Assembly (NCBI GenBank): GCA_022713905.1
Contig: JAIHTM010000066.1
Location: 1-11,151 of the forward strand
Origin: Collinsella sp.
Lineage (GTDB): Bacteria; Actinomycetota; Coriobacteriia; Coriobacteriales; Coriobacteriaceae
Reading direction: 5' to 3'
Length of the DNA stretch: 11,151 bases
Below, piece by piece: positions 6,371 to 11,151 of the stretch. Position 1 is the first letter of the stretch. The number at the start of each line of letters is the position of its first letter. The notes below the pieces were generated by a model. It had not been told where the DNA came from. It saw nothing but the letters and a program-made list of their open reading frames with translations, and ran no database searches. Both the position numbers and the translations under genes were made by a program.

Positions 6371-6925
6371 TTACTCATCGAGCTTGAGATTCTTCAATGC
6401 TGCAAATGGATTTTCCGTGGCAGCGGCCCATTCTGCCTCTGCCTGGGCGGCGCAATCGCATTGCTCGACGTTGAGATTGCAACCGCAGGTGGGGCACAGA
6501 CCACGGCAATCGGGCTTGCAGAGCACCACAAACGGCGTGTCCATAACGACCGCGTCATTGATGGGCTCACCCAGATCGACGATGCGGTCCTCACCCAGGA
6601 GCTCGTAGCCGTCCTCGTAGGCCTCGGGATCCTCGGGCTCCTCAAAGAGGTAGAACTCCTCGATCTCTCCGGCGATATCAAACGAGGCGGGCTCCAGGCA
6701 ACGGTCGCACTCACCGGTGGCGTGCGCGCGGACCATGCCCGTGAGCAAGACACCGGTACCGGCATTGGTAAAGACAACGTCGTAGTCGATGCCGTCCTGT
6801 AGCTGGTACTCCTTCTCGCCCACCGTGTAGGTGGCGACATCGACCTTACCGGTCAGCGGAAACGAATCTCCAGGAAACTCGAGCTGCTCGGAAAGATCGA
6901 CGGTAACGCTCGGGAACTCAGCCAT
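6371..6925 (-). CDS. DUF177 / YceD family protein, probable 23S rRNA accumulation factor
   Basis: Members of this family (YceD in E. coli) are linked to 23S rRNA accumulation or processing. The biochemical role is not settled. The 184-residue acidic protein has the family layout: a beta-rich N-terminal half (SVTVDLSEQLEFPGDSFPL, then GVLLTGMVRAHATGECDRCLEP with C73/C76), an acidic middle (EEFYLFEEPEDPEAYEDGYE), and the diagnostic segment CKPDCRGLCPTCGCNLN (136-151), ending in NPFAALKNLKLDE. The cysteine spacing suggests a metal site. The start ATG shares one base with the stop of the upstream SepIVA-like gene (TAATG) and lacks a clear Shine-Dalgarno, so translation is probably coupled. An upstream in-frame ATG would extend the protein by 17 residues into the neighbouring gene and is rejected. 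It sits directly before rpmF. Confidence 0.93.
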   Translation of the reverse strand: MAEFPSVTVDLSEQLEFPGDSFPLTGKVDVATYTVGEKEYQLQDGIDYDVVFTNAGTGVLLTGMVRAHATGECDRCLEPASFDIAGEIEEFYLFEEPEDPEAYEDGYELLGEDRIVDLGEPINDAVVMDTPFVVLCKPDCRGLCPTCGCNLNVEQCDCAAQAEAEWAAATENPFAALKNLKLDE

Positions 6926-7422
6926 TACCACTGACCATTCTGCTGGGCGGCACCCTCGTTGAGCTGCTGACGGCAACGGGTAACGGTGCCGGTCAGGCTC
7001 TTGAGGTTCTCCTCCAGGTGCGTAAAGACCTGCTCTGCGTAGTCCTCGGCAGCATAACGCGTCTCGCGCTCGTACTGCTGGGCACGATCGCGGATGTCGT
7101 CGGCCTGCTGCTGCGCAAGGCGGACAATCTCCTGCTCACCGGCAATGGTGAGGGCCTGCTGCTGAGCATCGGCGATGATGGAATCGGCCTGAGCGGCGGC
7201 GGAAGCCATAAGCTCCTCGCGCTCTTTGAGGATACGGCGGGACTTCTGCCATTCCTCGGGATAGCTCATGCGGATCTCATCGAGGATGTTGAAGAACACG
7301 TCGGCGTCGATGACCTTGAACTGAGCGTTCTTGCCGAAAGGCGGCTTGGCTTCCTCGATCAGCCCTTCGAGCTCATCGACCAAGCTGACGATCCTATCGC
7401 CAGGAAAATTCTCGCCCGGCAT
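6925..7422 (-). CDS. SepIVA/DivIVA-like coiled-coil protein
   Basis: I assign this by architecture and synteny, not by a search. The 165-residue protein begins with a short helix (RIVSLVDELEGLIEEAK, 10-26), then VIDADVFFNILDEIRMSYPEEW (38-58), then an Ala/Gln/Glu-rich coiled coil (about 60-135), and ends VFTHLEENLKSLTGTVTRCRQQL. Mycobacterial SepIVA, as I recall it, has the same plan: a DEL helix with EEA, a VLDLIDDI-type segment, a long coiled coil, and a closing LxxFExxLxxxLxxVxRGRxQL helix. It also sits next to the DUF177 gene in mycobacteria. SepIVA acts in growth and division; whether this shorter protein does is inference. The start is the ATG 4 bases after AAAGGAGG; two ATGs further upstream lack such a site. 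It overlaps the DUF177 gene by one base and has a candidate promoter of its own. Confidence 0.75.
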   Translation of the reverse strand: MPGENFPGDRIVSLVDELEGLIEEAKPPFGKNAQFKVIDADVFFNILDEIRMSYPEEWQKSRRILKEREELMASAAAQADSIIADAQQQALTIAGEQEIVRLAQQQADDIRDRAQQYERETRYAAEDYAEQVFTHLEENLKSLTGTVTRCRQQLNEGAAQQNGQW

Positions 7423-7426
7423 CCGG

Positions 7427-7434
7427 CCTCCTTT
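7427..7434 (-). promoter_or_regulatory. Ribosome binding site of the SepIVA-like gene
   Basis: The minus strand reads AAAGGAGG, 4 bases before the ATG at 7422. The spacing is slightly short, but the site is strong and overlaps the alternative ATG at 7437, which excludes that start. Confidence 0.7.
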
Positions 7435-7457
7435 CATAGGTAACATATCATCGTGCT

Positions 7458-7468
7458 AGTTTACCACA
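7458..7468 (-). promoter_or_regulatory. Candidate extended -10 promoter for the SepIVA-like gene
   Basis: The minus strand reads TGTGGTAAACT, again TRTGn followed by four of six -10 bases and nearly the same as the candidate before rpmF. A start near 7451 would give a leader of about 29 bases. No clear -35 is visible, and a small TGCC/GGCA dyad (7469-7480) lies just upstream. Confidence 0.35.
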
Positions 7469-7482
7469 TGCCACCAGGCAAT

Positions 7483-7520
7483 AAAAAACGTCACGAAAAG
7501 CGATGTCTGAGCGCTTCGAC
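7483..7520 (-). terminator. Possible weak terminator at the end of coaD
   Basis: On the minus strand GTCGAAGCG can pair with CGCTTTTCGTGAC across a 9-base loop, with bulges, and is followed by six T at 7483-7488. The stem overlaps the last coaD codons. The bulges make it weak, so it may only reduce read-through into the SepIVA-like gene. Confidence 0.35.
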
Positions 7521-7988
7521 CACGTTGGGCGGCACAAACGTCGATACATCGCTGCCGAGCGAGACGATCTGGCGAACGACCGAGCTCGAGATGTAACCGT
7601 ACTGCGGAGCACTCATGACAAAGATGGACTCCAGCTCGCTATCCAAGCGATAATTGAGGTCGGCCTGCTGCAGCTCATACTCAAAGTCGGTCATGGCGCG
7701 CAGGCCCTTGACCACGGCCCCCGCCCCCTGCTCACGAGCGAAGTCGACCAAGAGGCCGGTAAAGGGCAGGACTTCGACGCCGTCGATATCACCGAGCGCC
7801 TCGCGGGCCAGCGCCACGCGCTCATCGAGCATAAACGTGGTGCCCACACCGTTTTTACCCTGCGACTCTGCAACAGCGACGATCACACTGGGAAAGATGC
7901 GGCGGGCGCGGCGGATCACATCGATATGGCCAAACGTGATGGGATCGAAGGTGCCCGGGACGATCACGCGGTTGATGGTGTCATTCAT
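7491..7988 (-). CDS. coaD: Phosphopantetheine adenylyltransferase
   Basis: CoaD (PPAT) transfers the adenylyl group of ATP to 4'-phosphopantetheine, giving dephospho-CoA, the penultimate step of coenzyme A synthesis. The 165 residues match the family. The N-terminal PGTFDPITFGHIDVIRRA (11-28) holds the nucleotidyltransferase TxGH motif (T18-H21). FTGLLVDFA (76-84), GLRAMTDFEYELQ (95-107) and the C-terminal ISSSVVRQI (133-141; usually ISSSxVRE) complete the active site. The start is the ATG 6 bases after AGGAGG, which lies within the last codons of rsmD. The reading frame is open much further upstream, but that extension is rsmD read in another frame. The gene overlaps rsmD by 8 bases, indicating co-transcription; the rsmD-coaD pair is very widespread. 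CoA supplies the prosthetic group for the ACP encoded nearby. Confidence 0.97.
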   Translation of the reverse strand: MNDTINRVIVPGTFDPITFGHIDVIRRARRIFPSVIVAVAESQGKNGVGTTFMLDERVALAREALGDIDGVEVLPFTGLLVDFAREQGAGAVVKGLRAMTDFEYELQQADLNYRLDSELESIFVMSAPQYGYISSSVVRQIVSLGSDVSTFVPPNVVEALRHRFS

Positions 7989-8637
7989 GGGCGTCCTCCT
8001 GAAACGTCGTGGCATCATTGTTGTCAGCATCGGTGCCGGCGCTATCGCCCTCACCATCGTCATCGCCGACCCAACGGAGCAGGTCGACCGAGGTAATGCC
8101 GTAGCGCTTCTCACGTACAGTCTCAAAGTCTGCCGCATGCGCGCCCGCATCGGCGGCGGCATGCTCAAACAGGGCGTAAGCGCCAGACGCAAGCAGACCC
8201 TGCTGGGCCAGATTCTGCAGCAGTTCCTCGACCGGCTCGGCACCAAAAGCATAGGGCGGGTCGAGCAGGACCAGATCAAAGGGGCCGCCCGGTACACGAC
8301 CGCGTGAGGCACTCGTCAGCATGTCGCCCGTGACCACGCGCCAACGCGCACGGTCATGGCAGAGCGACTCGATATTCTTGGTAATGAGCCGCGCGGCGTT
8401 GCGATCGATCTCAAACGTCGTGAGCGAGCGGGCCCCACGAGAGAGCATCTCTAACCCTAAGGCACCGGAGCCGCCAAAGGCGTCCAACACACGAACCTCG
8501 TCCAAATCGAAATCGAATGCCGACATGACCATAGATGCGCACGCCTCGCGCACGCGATCAGTCGTGGGGCGGGTGACATCGCGACCACGGGGCTCCTCGA
8601 TCTTACGACCGCGCCATTCGCCGCCGATGATTCTCAT
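7981..8637 (-). CDS. rsmD: 16S rRNA (guanine(966)-N(2))-methyltransferase, with acidic C-terminal tail
   Basis: RsmD methylates N2 of guanine 966 in 16S rRNA (E. coli numbering), using S-adenosylmethionine. The 218-residue protein opens with the family's typical MRIIGGEWRGRKIE and has the RPTTDRVREA segment (23-32). The SAM-binding motif is VLDAFGGSGALGLEMLSRGA (50-69), and the catalytic DPPY motif is at 126-129. The common fold ends near LRWVG (187-191). A further 27 residues rich in Asp/Glu form a probably disordered tail that is unusual for the family and overlaps the coaD ribosome-binding site and start. The ATG lies within the recG stop (ATGA, 4-base overlap), with GGAGG directly against it, so translation is most likely coupled to recG. 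I considered other DPPY methyltransferases, but the N-terminus and the coaD neighbour favour RsmD. Confidence 0.95.
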   Translation of the reverse strand: MRIIGGEWRGRKIEEPRGRDVTRPTTDRVREACASMVMSAFDFDLDEVRVLDAFGGSGALGLEMLSRGARSLTTFEIDRNAARLITKNIESLCHDRARWRVVTGDMLTSASRGRVPGGPFDLVLLDPPYAFGAEPVEELLQNLAQQGLLASGAYALFEHAAADAGAHAADFETVREKRYGITSVDLLRWVGDDDGEGDSAGTDADNNDATTFQEDAHE

Positions 8638-10811
8638 CCTCCGCTGACCTCCTTAAAGATATGTCGATAACGCATGGCGACCGCGTCGCGCAAGGGACGC
8701 GTCGCCACAGAGTCAAGGTTGCAAGCATACCGCAAGAGCTCGACCGCGTCCAAATGGGCCCACTCGATCAGCTCCTCGTCGGCGTCCAGGTCGACAAAGC
8801 GCAGGGTCACACCACCATGCTGGCGATAACCCAGGATCTCGCCTTCATGGCGCAGGCGCAGGTCCATCTGGGCGAGCGTAAAGCCGTCCGAGGTCTTTTC
8901 GAGCGACTGGAGACGGTCTTGTGCCGCCGATGCGCCGCCGTTGCCCTTGGAGTGCGTCATGACCAGGCACGTGCCCGACACACTGCCACGGCCCACGCGG
9001 CCGCGCAGCTGGTGCAGGGCAGCCAATCCAAAGCGCTCGCCGTTCTCGATGACCATGACGGTGGCGTTAGGCACGTCGACGCCCACCTCGACCACCGTAG
9101 TCGAGACGAGCACGTCAATCTCGCCACGCTTGAAGGCATCGATAACCTGGTCCTTCTCCCCCGCCGGCATGCGGCCGTGAAGGCGCTCGACGGTAAGCCC
9201 CGGCAACGCAAGACGCAGTCGGTCGAGCTCGGTTGCCGTATCGTGCAGCGGCACGGGGACGGTTACGCGGCCCTCGTCGTCGCGAGCAATACCGGGCACG
9301 TCTTCCAGCTCATCGGCCGAGTCACTCGGCTCCACGAGCGGACAAATCACGTAGGCCTGCTGACCCTTTTCATGCGCCTCGCGGATGGCGCCATAGGCGA
9401 GGTCACGGCTCGACTCGGTGAGCACGCGTGTCGTCACGCCAGCACCAGGGACGGGCCGATGGCGGATGATGCTCGTATCCAGATCGCCGTAGACCGAAAG
9501 CGCCAGCGTACGCGGGATGGGCGTCGCCGTCATAACGAGCAGATCGGCACCCGGCCCCTTCGCGCGCAGGGCGTTGCGTTGGCCCACACCAAACCGGTGC
9601 TGTTCATCGATGACCACGAGCGACAGATGCTTGAACGCAACGTTATCCGAAAGAACCGCGTGGGTGCCAAAGAGCACGTCAAGCTCGCCCGATTCCAGCT
9701 GTGCATGGATGCGCTCGCGCTCTGCGGCCGGCGTGGCACCCGTCAGAAGTGCCCAGGACATGCCGGCCTGCGAGAGCAGAGGGCCGGTCTTATCGGCATA
9801 TTGGCGCGCCAGCACGCCCGTGGGCGCCATAACGCAGGCCTGCGTGCCGCTATCGGCAGCCACAGCCAGCGCGCAGGCGGCAACGGCGGTCTTACCGGTA
9901 CCGACATCGCCCAGCAGCAGACGGTTCATCACGCGCCCGCCATCGCACATGTCATGCAGGATGTCTTGGAATGCGGCCTCCTGCTCGTCGCTCAGCGAAA
10001 ACGGAAGGGCCTGTTTAAGCGCGCCCAGATGCTCGCCCGCAGTGTGGGCATAGGGCACCACATCGACCAGGCCGCCGTCGTTGCGCAGACGCAGCGCCAG
10101 CTGCAGGTAGAGGCACTCCTCGTAGGCAAGACGCCGGAGTGCGATGTCGCGCTCAGCCATGCTCGAGGGAAAGTGGATCGAACGCAACGCGCGGGCATTG
10201 CTCATGAGCTTCCGCTTTGCGCGCAGCGGCGCGGGAATCGGATCGAACGGATTGCCGACGACCTCGAGCGCGCCGCTTACGATGCGGCGCATCCACGCCT
10301 GGCTCACGCCATCACTCACGTAATGGACCGGCAGGATGGTGCCTGCGGCACGCCCGTCCTCGAGCTTTTCAAAGTGCGGCGAGGCCATCTGCTTAAAGCC
10401 GTAGGCAAACTCGACCTTGCCCATCACGGCCAGGCGGTCGCCCTGCTTAAGCTGCTGGGCAATCCAGGGCTGGCGGAAAAAGGCGACCTGCAGCACGCTC
10501 GTCTCGTCAACAAGCGAGACCTCGGTCACCTGCATGCGCGGACGCGGCTGCTTTTGGACGATACGGTCGACCGTGGCGATGATGGTGCACACGGTACCGA
10601 TGGGCGCCATCTCGATAGACCAAGAACGGGTAAAGTCGAGGTATCGATGAGGGATATGGAGAAGGAGGTCCCCCACCGTCCGAATTCCCAGACGGCGAAG
10701 GGCCTCCTCACGTTTACCCGAAACATATTTGAGTCGCGCGATATCCTCGTCGAGCGCATTGCTCTGGGCAAAGCGCTCCGAGACGCGCGGCACGGAGCAC
10801 AGCTCGGACAT
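8634..10811 (-). CDS. recG: ATP-dependent DNA helicase RecG
   Basis: RecG remodels stalled replication forks, D-loops and Holliday junctions. The 725 residues include an N-terminal wedge/OB-fold region (about 30-200; VSGKREEALRRLGIRTVGDLL then HRYLDF) and the superfamily 2 helicase motifs: Walker A GDVGTGKT (301-308), FGTHAVL (381-387), motif II DEQH (402-405), TATPIPRTLA (428-437), VVEVGVDVPNATVMVIEN (573-590) and motif VI QLRGRVGRG (601-609). The TRG translocation segment reads RHEGEILGYRQHG (654-666), keeping the key Arg and Gln but not the usual RGPGE. The start ATG, 10 bases after fakA, has no good Shine-Dalgarno; a downstream GTG at codon 7 is possible, so the exact N-terminus is uncertain. 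recG next to fakA is a Bacillus-like arrangement, and the 3' end overlaps rsmD. Confidence 0.97.
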   Translation of the reverse strand: MSELCSVPRVSERFAQSNALDEDIARLKYVSGKREEALRRLGIRTVGDLLLHIPHRYLDFTRSWSIEMAPIGTVCTIIATVDRIVQKQPRPRMQVTEVSLVDETSVLQVAFFRQPWIAQQLKQGDRLAVMGKVEFAYGFKQMASPHFEKLEDGRAAGTILPVHYVSDGVSQAWMRRIVSGALEVVGNPFDPIPAPLRAKRKLMSNARALRSIHFPSSMAERDIALRRLAYEECLYLQLALRLRNDGGLVDVVPYAHTAGEHLGALKQALPFSLSDEQEAAFQDILHDMCDGGRVMNRLLLGDVGTGKTAVAACALAVAADSGTQACVMAPTGVLARQYADKTGPLLSQAGMSWALLTGATPAAERERIHAQLESGELDVLFGTHAVLSDNVAFKHLSLVVIDEQHRFGVGQRNALRAKGPGADLLVMTATPIPRTLALSVYGDLDTSIIRHRPVPGAGVTTRVLTESSRDLAYGAIREAHEKGQQAYVICPLVEPSDSADELEDVPGIARDDEGRVTVPVPLHDTATELDRLRLALPGLTVERLHGRMPAGEKDQVIDAFKRGEIDVLVSTTVVEVGVDVPNATVMVIENGERFGLAALHQLRGRVGRGSVSGTCLVMTHSKGNGGASAAQDRLQSLEKTSDGFTLAQMDLRLRHEGEILGYRQHGGVTLRFVDLDADEELIEWAHLDAVELLRYACNLDSVATRPLRDAVAMRYRHIFKEVSGG

Positions 10812-10821
10812 GGGCAGTTGC

Positions 10822-11151
10822 CTACTCGATCGAGAAGATCACGGGATAGAGCGGCTGCTCGCCACGATGGGCGTCAATCTCCAGATCGGGCTGAGCCTCC
10901 TCGATAGCGTCGACGATCTCCTGGAAGGCCTCATCGGACAGCTCCTCGCCGGCCAGAATCGTCAGCGCGTCGCCCTCCTCTTCCTCCTGCATGCGGTTGA
11001 TGCAGTCGAGCGTGACCTGCTTCACGTCGGAGCCGACCACGTCGATGGAGCCGGCGATGATACCCATGACGTCACCGGAGTGAATCGGAGAACCGTCAGA
11101 GGCACTGGAGTCGCGCACGGCGCGGGTGACCTCGCCATCGCGGACCTCGCT
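10822..11151 (-). CDS. fakA: Fatty acid kinase ATP-binding subunit FakA (DAK2/YloV family), C-terminal part
   Basis: FakA phosphorylates FakB-bound fatty acids to acyl-phosphates, which enter phospholipid synthesis through PlsY or are passed to ACP by PlsX. Only the last 109 residues are present; the frame is open to the right edge. The visible part is the family's C-terminal domain: GEVTRAVRDSS (6-16), IHSGDVMGIIAGSI (23-36), an acidic EEEEGDALTILAGEELSDEA stretch, and the ending RGEQPLYPVIFSIE, comparable to GGQPLYPYxxxxE in YloV proteins. The DAK phosphatase-like kinase domain itself lies outside the window, so the assignment rests on this tail and on synteny (yloV is near recG in Bacillus). 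A GTG at 11118 is in frame but internal. The TAG stop is 10 bases before recG. plsX and acpP downstream fit a shared lipid role. Confidence 0.85.
   Translation of the reverse strand, partial: SEVRDGEVTRAVRDSSASDGSPIHSGDVMGIIAGSIDVVGSDVKQVTLDCINRMQEEEEGDALTILAGEELSDEAFQEIVDAIEEAQPDLEIDAHRGEQPLYPVIFSIE

Noticed and set aside
6926..6976. 17-residue upstream extension of the DUF177 protein
   Set aside because: It reads the end of the SepIVA-like gene in another frame. The TAATG junction gives a coupled start at 6925.
7469..7480. TGCC/GGCA dyad upstream of the SepIVA-like gene
   Set aside because: Only a 4-bp stem with a 4-base loop; this is expected by chance and has no supporting context.
7989..8312. 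In-frame N-terminal extension of coaD
   Set aside because: It overlaps rsmD in another frame. CoaD proteins begin just before the PGTFDP motif, and the AGGAGG site supports the start at 7988.
8661..10907. 748-codon open frame on the plus strand opposite recG
   Set aside because: The same codon-aligned antisense effect. recG on the other strand has every helicase motif, and the antisense product resembles no family I know.
1..11151. CRISPR arrays, insertion sequences, tRNA genes, prophage or toxin-antitoxin genes
   Set aside because: I looked for spaced direct repeats, terminal inverted repeats, cloverleaf-like sequences and small accessory genes and saw none. The whole window is tightly packed core genes.

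Overview
This window is an unbroken run of twelve genes, all on the minus strand, so transcription runs from high to low coordinates. It is GC-rich (roughly 60 % by eye). There are no mobile elements, tRNA or rRNA genes, CRISPR arrays or gene-free stretches over 300 bases. The organism is most likely an actinomycete-related anaerobe of the class Coriobacteriia (Collinsella-like). That placement is inferred from the mixed synteny: coaD, a SepIVA/DivIVA-like coiled-coil gene, a DUF177 gene and rpmF is an actinobacterial arrangement, while fakA-recG upstream and plsX-acpP-rnc-smc-ftsY downstream recall the Bacillus/Firmicutes order. No database search was possible.

Layout in transcription order. 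The 3' end of a fatty acid kinase gene (fakA, cut by the right edge) is followed after 10 bases by recG. recG overlaps rsmD by 4 bases, and rsmD overlaps coaD by 8 bases. A 68-base gap with a weak terminator-like signal and a candidate extended -10 promoter precedes the SepIVA-like gene, whose stop overlaps the start of the DUF177 gene (TAATG). A short gap with another candidate extended -10 element leads to rpmF, a 59-codon gene. A strong hairpin plus U-run lies between rpmF and plsX. Between plsX and acpP is a 124-base leader with a candidate -10 and a perfect 22-bp palindrome. acpP, rnc, smc and ftsY then follow with gaps of 3 and 10 bases and a one-base overlap. ftsY is cut by the left edge.

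Functionally the window joins phospholipid precursor supply (FakA, PlsX, ACP), coenzyme A and ACP chemistry (CoaD makes the precursor of the ACP prosthetic group), ribosome and RNA maturation (RsmD, L32, DUF177/YceD, RNase III), DNA repair and chromosome organisation (RecG, SMC), membrane protein targeting (FtsY) and a probable growth or division coiled-coil protein. This is conserved housekeeping DNA. I found no new defence, mobile or biosynthetic system. The points most worth checking are the two regulatory-looking dyads flanking plsX, an Asn at a metal-binding Asp position of RNase III, and the SepIVA-like protein outside its well-studied hosts.
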